Source: Botryococcus braunii (lineage: Eukaryota; Chlorophyta; Trebouxiophyceae). From it: a stretch of DNA of 17,500 nucleotides. Shown here piece after piece: positions 1 to 17,500 of the stretch. A program made the position numbers and the translations under genes. Positions within the stretch are counted from its first letter, which is position 1. Each line of letters starts with the position of its first letter. Below the pieces are notes generated by a model, which worked only from the letters and a program-made list of their open reading frames with translations, was not told the DNA's origin and ran no database searches. The DNA lies in NCBI GenBank assembly GCA_002005505.1, contig MVGU01000703.1:60001-77500 (forward strand). The letters run 5' to 3'.

Positions 1-260
1 AGAGAGAGAGAGACAGAGACAGAGACGTATGCGCGCACAGGCATGCATGCACATACAAAAAGAGAGAGGAGGTGTAGGGAGGGAGAGAGAGTGAATGGGA
101 ATGAGCAGGGTGAGAAAGCGGTGATGACAGAGAGAGAGGGACACGGGAGGGAGTGAGTAGGGGATTGGGGGGGGGGGGTAGTAGGGAAAGTGAGAGTAGT
201 GGGGGGCTTGAGAAGGGGGGATGGTGGGAGCGAGGGAGCTGGTGGAGGAAATAGGGGGAG
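1..260. repeat. Polypurine (GA/G-rich) tract
   Basis: The stretch is strongly purine-biased on the + strand: (GA)n with GACA variants at 1-26, then mixed G/A sequence to about 260, with a run of 12 G at 167-178. It belongs to no recognised gene. Confidence 0.85.
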
Positions 261-1139
261 ATGAGATTTGGACGGTTGACTGCACTTTGCTCAATTGCAA
301 AGCAGTTATCTACAGCCATGGAGCTTAGCCAGTTGCATACCATTTTGGGGTCTTGGCCTCTGTTCCTTTGGGGTGACCAGAACTGCTTTGTCAACATGAC
401 ATCCCAATTGTGCATGAAAAACAGGGCACAAGTGCTGCTCGTTGCTTTGCACAGCCACATCCTGGCGGAACAAAGTGTCGCTGGGAAGTTGATTCCCAAC
501 ATTTGCGAGATCATTCTCAACGCGCCATCCTCATGCCGTCATGTGTGCCCTCCCTGTTGCTTTACAGGCCTTTACCTTCTTCTCTCAGTCGTAAACAATT
601 CTGTGCAAGCCCTACTGTCAAATTACCTGATTTTGCCCTTCCCATACCCAGTTTTTCCACTGTGTCCGCCATAGCACAGGCTTTTCCATGTAAGCAACTT
701 GACAGAGAAGGCATCCCAATTGCCTCCAGCTACACTGTGCTTTCAATTGCGTATGTGCAAGTCATTTCATTTTTTAACACCTAAAGTTTTAACAGGGAAT
801 TGCTAATTGACTGTTATCCTGCAATCCATAAGGGGTTATTATCATGATTAGCAGACGCTATACTGCATTGTAACATGATAGGAACAATGTTAACATAGAG
901 GGCTGTACGACTGTATCGAAGAAGGGACGGGGTCGGGGCAATAATCTCAGAATTGTTCGTGACAATCTGTTGGTAGTTATAACAAGCTGTAGAAACCCTC
1001 AATATTTGGAAATCATCCCCTAACCCCTTTACTGTCAATCTCCCTCCCACCACATGATTTGAGTACATAGAGACATGCACACATCCTCTCCCTCTTCCCC
1101 CCCTATCTCTCCCCCTCTCCCCTCCTCCAATCTCTTACT
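261..1139. other. No gene recognised
   Basis: Two overlapping + frames of 137 and 124 codons are open between 261 and 784, and a - frame at 814-1080. None shows a family motif or a convincing exon boundary. The stretch may be an intron or 5' region of the HECT gene, or intergenic. Confidence 0.5.
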
Positions 1140-1302
<163 letters not shown>

Positions 1303-1343
1303 CCCATTTTATTCACGTACACTTGCATGCATGTGGTGTAAAT

Positions 1344-1407
1344 GTGTGCATGCATGCGTGTGTGCGTGCGTGTGTGTGCGCGTGCATGCGCGTGCGTGCG
1401 TGCGTGC

Positions 1408-1469
<62 letters not shown>

Positions 1470-1530
1470 ATGTGTGTGTGTGTGTGTGTGTGTGTTTGTG
1501 TCTGTGTCTGTGTTTGCCCCGGGGGGGGGG
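1344..1530. repeat. (GT)n / (TGCG)n microsatellite ending in C4G10
   Basis: TGCATGCG and GTGC variants at 1344-1410 grade into pure GT at about 1410-1468, then imperfect GT to 1515. CCCC and a run of ten G (1521-1530) close the tract. Confidence 0.95.
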
Positions 1531-1877
1531 ACACCAGAGTGTTACCTCTGGGTAGTGTGCCCTTAAGAGTAATCAAAAACATGTTTCTGTAAAGAGCAAT
1601 CCCTAGCAGGAGCAATCCTCATTGGGCTGGAGGTGGACCCAGCCTAGAATAGGAAAAAGACCGCGGTAGGGAGAGGTAACTTGGCAGGTATTTAGAGACG
1701 CTTGTGGTGTGACTTGTCATTCTTGTCCATCCCAACCAATCTGGGTTTGGTCCCGGTAAATGGACTGTTCCTACGTGCACCCAGAAGCGTGACATTAATC
1801 CAAGCCTTGCAAGCTCTTCTTATGTAAGCCTCCAGGAGCATGAAGAAACTGACTGCTTGTTAGGGGTTTCTCTGCAG
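1531..1877 (+). other. Sequence before first recognised HECT exon; probable intron
   Basis: No family-like reading frame was found. The 3' end, ggggtttctctgcag, is a good acceptor, so this is most simply the end of an intron of the HECT gene. Confidence 0.5.
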
Positions 1878-10552
<8,675 letters not shown>

Positions 10553-12395
10553 TCCTTTCAATTTCTACACGTCTTTGAAAATGACTTCTGTTGCCATGCG
10601 GCTGCTCTTTGCATGGTCAACACGGTAGGTATTTGTTTGATGAAGCCCAAGGCTGCTGGGTCAAAATACCATGCATGTGAGCATGTCTATCGGAGTTGAG
10701 GGTCTGGCATAGGATTTCAGAAGGACTGCACCTGGGAAGGCCTGTATCAGTCATGAAGTGGGACGTATCTATTGGGATGTATTAGTGTCACCAAGACGGT
10801 CTTCAGCTGGCCTGTCAGGATGCCGTTTTCTTCTTTGTCCCTGTGACGCCTCTGCAGAAAGCTTCATAGAAGTTCTTGTTCCTGCAGCTTTTTATCCTCA
10901 TCCTACACTACGCCCCCCATTGGGGGCACGGATTGCAGTGCATGGCTTGTCAGTCTTACACCAACGACTTAGCATAAATCAGATTCACCCCCAGCTGCAG
11001 CCATTGAAGGAGATCCTCTTCCTCATCTGTCTCCTACGCCTCTTGTTTGAACGGCACGACTTCTGGGATATGCTCTCAGTGGAAATGTGCCGCGTGCTTT
11101 ACCAGTAAAGCAAGGCGGCACTTTTCTATTGAGACCATATCCAAGAAGTCCGGGCCTCCCTCGATTAAAACACCATGAAGCTGCGCCTTTCATCTTTTCC
11201 TCCTCTCCCCCCATTTCTTCAGTGCCCGCCCCAACTACCATGGCCGCCGGGCTGTACGACTCGTTCCCACACAGGCTGCAACTTGTGTTGCAGCGTGCAG
11301 CGTGCAGCTGCACGCTGACACAATGTATCAGTAACGATCGGTGCCCTGTTGGAGGCAAGCAGATACCACGGACTTCCCTGTTAACTGCAACATCATCCCC
11401 GTTGTGATTCTACTAGTCTGCTCCAAGTACTTGGAGCATCCTCAAAGAGGTTGTTTGCCAAGTGTGTGTTCAGTCGGAATGGCTATGCTTTACAGAATTT
11501 GCCATTACAACATGCTCAGTAGGGAAGCATCACTCAGCTAACAGTGCAAGAAACGCCAAGGCTGATTACAACCCCATAGTAGTACTATTAACATATGAAA
11601 ATGAGTTTTGCTACCCACTTTTGTTCATCATCTTTACTAAAGAGTTTATCATCCAATAATTTCACCGGTCGAAACGGTACTGTGCAGCTAAGGAGCTTGT
11701 CACATCTTACCTAATCGCGAGATTCACAAGGATTCACATGTGGTTCTCGTACAGTTTGCTGAAAAGCACACAACCTCGCGTATCAGTATTCCAGCCCCAC
11801 TAACAGCAATGCTGCTTGCCCTGCTTGTGCAAACCCTGCTTCCGGAAAATGGAGCCAAAAGCTCACTGCACGAGCTGTTGGGTGCTGGTAGGTACAGTGA
11901 AAGGATGGACCATGCACGTAGTCCAGTATTCCTCCACAATTTGATTCGAGAGGGAAGTATGTGGCCTTACTTACTGGAAAGATAGCATATCTCTTTCCAG
12001 AGTTTATGTACATGTGCTGCTTGGGCGGTGCCCTATTGCCCTCGTGTAACACCGCGCATACACATATATACAAGGAGTCAAGAGTACACCGATCTAACTG
12101 GAGTACTGGAGCTCATGAACATTTTGCAGTGGGGTTAGGGCGGCACTCAAGACCCGAGACTGGCCACCTTACGTAGAGGCCACCTTTTATTGGCAGTCTG
12201 CGCAGTGCTCATTTGCACAGGCAAATGCATCACGCTTATCATGGCATTTGTCTGTCTGCCTTGTGACCGGTAACTTAAGATGTCCAAGAGATCAGCCTAG
12301 ACAAATCATATACATACCCGGCCACTCTCTCTGTGAAATTTTCTTCCTTCCCTCGTTCCTGGACAGAGTACGAAAGTGATCTGACCCTATCTTAG
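10553..12395 (+). CDS. Unrecognised Leu-rich protein, C-terminal exons (5' end uncertain)
   Basis: I do not recognise the protein. Seen: five coding exons join in phase with GT-AG borders. These are x-11104 (start at 10888, 10939, 10995 or 11001), 11223-11330, 11417-11518, 11787-11887 and 12367-12395. Phases at the joins are 2, 2, 2 and 1. They read ...LKEILFLICLLRLLFERH and DFWDMLSVEMCRVLYH, then ARPNYHGRRAVRLV, LLQVLGASSKRLFAKC, IPAPLTAMLLALLVQTLL and SLHELLGAEYESDLTLS-stop. An earlier exon ending at 10624 (ACG|gtaggt) would join the 10995 or 11001 start in phase 0. The acceptors at 11222 and 12366 have long pyrimidine tracts. The hydrophobic Leu-rich helices could be armadillo/HEAT-like, but this is a guess. 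The final coding exon is only 29 nt. The gene is on the same strand as the HECT gene, downstream of it. Confidence 0.5.
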
Positions 12396-13499
12396 TTACT
12401 GGATTGTCCTGACGTATCTACCAACTACATGCCGTGCGGAAACTGAACCAGACATTTTCTATCAGTGGCATGACCTGCCAGACAGCGGTAATCTTAAACC
12501 ATATGATGAGAATCGACTTGCTGCCAGACTTCAGCAGCTCAAACCAGCATAGAGTACACGGCACGGTTTGTTCTTCTACTTCATTTTCTGTCCACCACTT
12601 GCCAACTTGAAGGTCAACTGAGTTGCTCAGAAGCTGGACCTTCTGGGATTAAAAGAAAAAATAAACTAATAATAAAAGGGCCATGCAAATCAGGCAGACT
12701 CTGAAGCTGAAGCAGGGCCATGCAAATCAGGCCCCCAATTGACTACGCTTGCTTGCCACGAGGGACAGAGAAGATTCAGGTCACGATGTTTGAACTAGCA
12801 TCTATTCTGAACCCAGGACAGCTAATTGTCCTCCACAGGGTACTGTGGCCAATCTGTCACCCCATCAGACGAACAGGGACCTCTTCTCTATACCCAACAT
12901 TGCCAACAAAATGTTTCTACCTATATGCACAGCTCAAGGGGATTGCCACCAGCGAACTGACAACAAACAAACCACGTTGAAAAAAAAGAAGAGATGCGTG
13001 AAGATGACGTGTACTGCTCCGTAATAGTACTGAGTCAGTGCTCACAGCATCTAGCCCGTTTGGGCCACAGTACTACTTTCAAACAAGAAAAGATACCAGC
13101 AAAGTGGATGTGTGGTGCTCGGTATTATTGCTGAGGGAATGCTTACAACATCTGACTGGATTACATGTACAGGAAACTACCAGGGTCACTTGTCAAGTGT
13201 ATTGCTCCCAATCGGGAGGTTAACAGGAACTATATCGGTTGGCGGGAACAGGCACTATCTCCTGACCCTCTTAAAACTCCAGCCTGTCTCATATACAGAG
13301 TTCCTCGCTGCTGCCGCTATTAAGCCCATCTCTTTGAGGTGTGCCCATGCCCTGCGCCCTAGCATTCACAGAGGGATTCAGCAAAGAGTTGTGAAGTGTG
13401 CATGACCCGGCACATTTTACCTTACTTCTGCCTGATCCTGCCTCACCAAAAAAATGGGCTGGGAATATTCCTTCCCTGCATGTTTCTTGGAGCCAGTGC
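12396..13499. other. Region between convergent genes
   Basis: This stretch lies between the TAG of the + gene (12393-12395) and the TGA of the - gene (13500-13502). An AATAAA at 12660-12665, in A-rich sequence, could be the + gene's poly(A) signal, giving a 3' UTR of about 270 bp. An orphan + open frame ends at 12552. Another at 13112-13405 has no recognisable motif. Confidence 0.45.
12677..12732. repeat. Short direct repeat, 19 nt, 37 bp apart
   Basis: AGGGCCATGCAAATCAGGC occurs at 12677-12695 and again at 12714-12732. Each copy contains ATGCAAAT. It lies just after the candidate AATAAA. Confidence 0.8.
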
Positions 13500-13925
13500 T
13501 CAAGAGGCTTCCATCAGCGAAGCAGTCTTTGGGCAGACGATGAAGTCCAGGAAGTCAGAGCTGGACCCGGAAGGGACAATGCATGTTGGAGCAGCCTTTT
13601 CAAGGACTTGATCCAGGTACGCCTGCGCGCGCCGCAGGGTGTGGCTGCGCTCCTTCGCTGCGATGGCTGCAACAGCTCGTTGCACTCTTCCCTTCTCCTG
13701 GACTATGGGCGACAGCTTCTGCGGACTTCGAGAGACCCGGGCAGGCTCTGTGCTGGAAGATGATGCAGATGCTGGCGACGATGGCATCTGAGAAGGTTTT
13801 TGAAGGGAGGGCGTGCGGGGCAGCTGTGGGGATGCAGGGGGGCTCTCTGATGCTGCGTTGTGCCTACCTTCCCGTCTCGATGACCAGTACTGTAGCACTG
13901 CACGAGCATGCACCTGGGGAGGCTC
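13500..13925 (-). CDS. Terminal coding exon of the - strand gene
   Basis: The acceptor, acacacgcag|GAG on the - strand, is at 13926 and the TGA is at 13500-13502, giving 141 residues. It starts EPPQVHARAVLQYWSSRR. A Ser/Pro-rich stretch follows (SPPASPQLPRTPS, SSPASASSSS), then a charged helical part (KERSHTLRRAQAYLDQVLEK), and it ends KTASLMEAS. The phase 0 start fits the proposed donor CCACTG|gtatgc at 14408. The overlapping + frame (13398-13763) has poorer composition and is taken as its shadow. Confidence 0.6.
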   Translation of the reverse strand, partial: EPPQVHARAVLQYWSSRREGRHNAASESPPASPQLPRTPSLQKPSQMPSSPASASSSSTEPARVSRSPQKLSPIVQEKGRVQRAVAAIAAKERSHTLRRAQAYLDQVLEKAAPTCIVPSGSSSDFLDFIVCPKTASLMEAS

Positions 13926-16900
13926 CTGCGTGTGTGCGCGTGCAAAAAGTGTTGCTAATTCGATCCCGTGCAAAACTTCTGGCCCGGACCCAAATTCAAG
14001 AAGGGGGAAAGCACATTGGGAGATGCCTCTGTGGACCCTAAGTTACTTCAAAATTGTCAGCACTCTCATGGACACAATGCTCGTAGGCATAATTTCCCTC
14101 ACGAAGAACCTTGCCAGCACTTGCCTCAACCCTGACTGCGCAAACTTACTAAGCAATCCACATCCTGCAAGCCAAAGCTCTGTATACATCTTGTAAGCAA
14201 GCATTCGTATGGCAAACAATTGTATACAATACCAACTCAGCCTTGTGTTGACAAGCCAGCTGCAGAATGATCATCAAGACAGACTTTTGCTTGAAAAGCT
14301 GAATCTGGAAAGTCATGTGCACTCCAAATCGGGGTAGCGTGGGGAAGTACATGCTTCCATTATTTAAAAAAGGCATGTTAGGGCACCCGGTGCTGGTTTC
14401 AGGCATACCAGTGGGAGGGGCAAGAAGCCCTGTGACACCCTCTCGGCGTCTGATATGTGACAGAAGCGCATGGCCGCCTCCCTAGCATAGCTGGAGCGAG
14501 GCCCTTTACTCATTGCGTCCGCTTGCAAGAAAGGATACCTCTGCAGGAGTTCTGCCACCCGCCACCACATCATACCCTGTGTCAGAGCGCAAGATGCCTA
14601 AATGGCCATGAGGTAAAGCATCCTGAACAAGGCACAGAAGCCAGCAGGTCACCAACGCATTAGAAAACGTTGGAATACTCGAGTGCACATGGCGTGTTGC
14701 TTGGAAAGGGCATCCTGGACAATGACTCGCAGCTTCCAGGAGTAGCGTCTTTGGCATGTTCTTGATCTACTACTTGAAATTCGTTTTATCTTATCTTACC
14801 CAAAAGCAGCGAAACACTCCTGTTGCTAACTTGGACTCAGCCTGCTTTGGAGGCTAGGCCAACCCATCACTCGTGTGGTACGCTGCGAGAATATATATCT
14901 GGCTCTTCGATGCTCGCCAAGTCTACAGTTGATCAGCACGAATAATTCTTTTTTTGACGACATGTGCACCTCGCAGCCAAATTGTTAGGCACAATCCTTC
15001 TCTCCAAAAGGGAAATGCAATCCAGATATCTGTGGCGTGACCCCCACACCCCCCCCCTTGTACTCTCCTTCGTCTGCCACGCCCCAACTGTCGCGTAAGT
15101 ATGCGAGCATGAGTCTATACGTGGATTGGAAGCCAGTCACGCCATTACGCAGGGGACACGGCTTAAATTTTCCTTCCCTTACTATAGCAGTTACTATCAC
15201 GGTTTTCCAAAAAGCAGAAACAACCAATGATTTGTCCCTATGTATTATTGAAGCAGTAGGCGAGAGTTCCCCCTCTGCTGCAGCGATGAAAGGAACTTTG
15301 GATGGGCCAGCACCTTGCATGCCAGGATGATGGGTTGGAATGGTGGAGCCCAAGGCCTGCCACTCTTCAGCTGGAAGAGCCATTCGCACTGCCACCGGAA
15401 TTTTGGGGTCGGGCCTGCACAAGAAAGCCACAATTTTGCTTCACACTATTGTTGACTGTTGATGATTGATGGATCCCTGAAAATGCTTGCCAGCTCACTG
15501 CTTCTACATGGATCTCTTGACACTTTCTTACCACAGTTGGCAGCCCATTACTCGCCAATCAGATATTCCTGAAACTCCCATTGACCTTTTAGGCAAGGAC
15601 CGTGGACCTGCCGGACCATTTGATTTGTCTCTAGCAATTATGAGGGAAAGGCGGTTGCAGCTCAAGAATTAGGCCCGGTCCCTATTCTCTCTATATTGTT
15701 CCATCTATTTGTGGATATTACTTGGAGGTTTGTTTGACAAAACCAGTGCCGAGGACTAAATTGACATCACCTCTATTCAAATAGTCATATCAAGTGGTCT
15801 CTCTTTCCTCTCTACCACTCGTTTGTACTCTTCCTTTATGTACACTGCACAAAAAAATAAGAAAAAATGAAAAAAAAAAAAAACATTACCTCAGCACAAC
15901 CACTGCACGCCGCGTTGCCTCGGCAAGGGGCTGTCCTTTCCGAAAGGCAACTGCTTTCACCACATCCAAAAAGTCCTGGTCCTCCAAGTGGAAGAAGCAG
16001 CACATCAACCCTGCATACGTCCACACCTTTGAGATTCTTGGACCACACTGGTATTCTTTGAAGAAGATGAACTAAGGCATCATGTGGACCGCAATGTTAA
16101 GATGAGAAGGTGGAGAAGCCTGGCAGAGAGGGAGCAAGCATGGAAGAGGGAGAAGGGATTATGCACACTGAGCGTCACAGTTGACACTGTACTTTTCTGA
16201 GCCAGGAGTCATGCTTGACACATCCAGTGCCATACTAAAATGTCAATGTCACCTTGCATGTCTTCGTCAGAGAGTAGTTGGGCTGTTGTGGCATTCTCTT
16301 CGCAGGCGCAGATCCTTTCAGCAAGATCGAAGCCGTTCCACTGCTGTTGATGCAGCTCTGATGATTGTTTCCTGCTCGGCACATTCCTGCATGTCACCAA
16401 AGACTAGGATGAGCATTGGTAAATAAGAGAGACCGTGGAAGCAGGAAAAGGACAGTTTGTTGATAGTAGGGTGACATCGAGGATCCCAGCATGTCAACTG
16501 AGCTTGGAGCTACAGAGCCAAAAACCACTCGTGCAATTGATAGAGTAGATTTTATAGCATTTGTGGGTATAATAAGGAACCCCAGGGGATGTCGACCATC
16601 TAAAACAACCAGGGTGCGCCAAAGGATCTGTGGAATTGCCTTAATATAGAAGCAGATGCATCGCCGTTGCTGCAGGCTGTGCGATAAAGCATTGTCGGTG
16701 ACCTTTGATCCGATAACTGAATGTTGTTCAGAAGTGCCGACTGGGTGCCAAAGATTCCCTGTCCAGCGGAACTTCTCGTTGCGGGAGAACGGGCCCACAT
16801 TATATCAGCCTGCTCGACAATTGGAATTCACATTAGTATTCGATCCTGCTTACTTGCATTGAAACCTGTTTCTAGATGCGATAATGGTTCGTCGTCGTAA

Positions 16901-17250
16901 GTCCCCCTCTCCAAGACCTTGTACGGTGGTGGAGACCTTGCTCGGACCGAGATATAACTGAAATGTTCTTAGTGCCTGATGCTTCAGAGATATGCCCAAA
17001 AGTTCAGGACAACCTCTGATCACAAGCCGGGGTGCTGACATGTCCGAACATGCAGGTCGACTCGGGTTTGATCACCACTAAGCCGCCGTGCGGCCTAGGT
17101 CAATGCCCTTGCGATAGAAAGATACATGGACCTATCAATCCTCGTCCGTACTAAGACTGCTGTAACTCCTTCTGTGCTGTAGAGGGCATCACCTCCACAG
17201 TCTGTGTGGTCGCTGTCGCTGTTTCTGGCGGTTTCAACGAACCTTGGCAT
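13500..17250 (-). CDS. Unrecognised multi-exon protein with Ser/Pro-rich C-terminal part
   Basis: I do not recognise the protein. On the - strand, in transcript order, proposed exons are 17250-17132 (ATG at 17250), 16957-16854, 16758-16610, 16386 or 16403-16236, 16071-15890, 15630-15532, 15414-15314, then unresolved sequence. The chain ends with 14841-14800, 14732-14679, 14576-14409 and 13925-13500 (TGA). The best-supported run is 16236 to 15314, with phases 0, 2 and 2 agreeing. It reads ...LLSDEDMQGDIDIL, FIFFKEYQCGPRISKVWTYA, FLDVVKAVAFRKGQPLAEA, DKSNGPAGPRSLPKRSMG and PDPKIPVAVRMALPAEEW. The reading frame of exon 16758-16610 is ambiguous, because two open frames both allow legal joins. The exon at 15314 ends in phase 1 and its partner was not found. 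No signal peptide or catalytic motif was seen. A cytosolic or nuclear protein is the simplest inference. Confidence 0.55.
14409..14576 (-). CDS. Internal exon of the - strand gene (AELLQRYPFLQAD)
   Basis: On the - strand the acceptor is gctctgacacag|GGT and the donor CCACTG|gtatgc, both phase 0. It encodes GMMWWRVAELLQRYPF, LQADAMSKGPRSSYAREAA and FCHISDAERVSQG. An alternative acceptor, ctcctgcag|AGG, would start it at RYPFLQ. Confidence 0.5.
15314..15414 (-). CDS. Internal exon of the - strand gene (PKIPVAVRMALPAEEW)
   Basis: The acceptor on the - strand is ttcttgtgcag|G and the donor ATGCAAG|gtgctg. The first G completes a Trp codon from the preceding exon, then PDPKIPVAVRMALPAEEW and QALGSTIPTHHPGMQ follow. 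It ends in phase 1. Confidence 0.55.
15532..15630 (-). CDS. Internal exon of the - strand gene (DKSNGPAGPRSLPKRS)
   Basis: On the - strand the acceptor is ataattgctag|A and the donor CAACTGTG|gtaaga. The 99 nt enter and leave in phase 2, matching both neighbours. It encodes DKSNGPAGPRSLPKRSMG and VSGISDWRVMGCQLW. The + strand here is also open between a good acceptor and a stop (see findings). Confidence 0.5.
15851..15883. repeat. A-rich tract in an intron of the - strand gene
   Basis: The stretch is almost only A on the + strand (T-rich on the - strand), starting a few bases after the - strand donor at 15889. Confidence 0.8.
15890..16071 (-). CDS. Internal exon of the - strand gene (EYQCGPRISKVWTYAG)
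   Basis: On the - strand the acceptor is gatgccttag|TTC, preceded by a long pyrimidine-rich tract, and the donor is GCTGAG|gtaatg (phase 2). It encodes FIFFKEYQCGPRISKVWTYA, GLMCCFFHLEDQDFLDVV and KAVAFRKGQPLAEATRRAV. Of the frames here, this one continues legally into the next exon. Confidence 0.6.
16854..16957 (-). CDS. Early exon of the - strand gene (YISVRARSPPPYKVLERG)
   Basis: On the - strand the acceptor is agaacatttcag|T and the donor AATGCAA|gtaagc. It encodes YISVRARSPPPYKVLERG and TYDDEPLSHLETGFNA, entering in phase 2 and leaving in phase 1. A second frame is also open, but this one has the better composition. Confidence 0.45.
17132..17250 (-). CDS. Possible first coding exon of the - strand gene
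   Basis: An ATG at 17250 on the - strand, with an in-frame TGA two codons upstream, opens a frame reading MPRFVETARNSDSDHTDCGG and ALYSTEGVTAVLVRTRID. The donor GATAG|gtccat (phase 2) joins it in frame to exon 16957. No homology supports the start. Confidence 0.35.
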
Positions 17251-17500
17251 CCGACATCATGCAAAGTACAGCAGATGCAGTATTACATCAAATTCTCCCT
17301 CTGTTGTGCGAAGCTAACGTTGTGGGGTTATTTAAGCGACGAACATGATCGGACAGTGCTGTACCTCAAAACAGATCTGAGTCCTGTATCCCCGCGTTAT
17401 GCATTTTCCACAAAAGCTTGCGGTGGCTTCCTATCTCATTCACGCGGTGTTGTACAGGCGGGCAGGGCACCAAATGCAGTTCCGTTTCCCCGTAAAACGG
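17251..17500. other. No feature recognised
   Basis: No long open frame or clear signal was seen. It may be the 5' flank of the - strand gene. Confidence 0.4.

Overview
This is intron-rich nuclear DNA from a eukaryote. All eight introns of the best gene have GT-AG borders, exons are about 100-270 bp and introns about 300-2100 bp. Long GT, GA and CA microsatellites fill several introns. Nothing bacterial (operons, ribosome binding sites) is visible. The compact genes of 2-7 kb on both strands suggest a protist or alga rather than a vertebrate. A brown alga or other stramenopile is only a guess.

Region 1-1877 shows no gene I can support. It holds polypurine sequence, a (CT)n tract and a (GT)n tract. 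Region 1878-9133 (+) is the 3' part of a gene for a HECT-type E3 ubiquitin ligase of the UBE3A / HECTD2 / small-HERC kind. It was rebuilt here from nine exons whose phases all fit, giving 538 residues that end in a complete HECT domain. The catalytic cysteine lies 32 residues from the C-terminus and the phenylalanine at position -4 is present. Region 9134 to about 10,550 is mostly intergenic, with another (GT)n tract.

Region about 10,553-12,395 (+) is probably a second gene for an unrecognised, Leu-rich protein. Its last five coding exons fit in phase. Region 12,396-13,499 lies between convergent genes. Region 13,500-17,250 (-) is probably a third gene of about ten or more exons for an unrecognised protein with a Ser/Pro-rich C-terminal part. 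A plausible ATG and the terminal exons are in the window, but some middle exons are unresolved. The last 250 bp hold no gene I can support.

The three genes show no obvious functional link. The most notable points are a long, Ser/Thr-rich, two-exon insertion in the HECT N-lobe, complementary microsatellites on either side of single HECT exons, and two apparently uncharacterised proteins. No mobile element, CRISPR array, tRNA or rRNA was seen.
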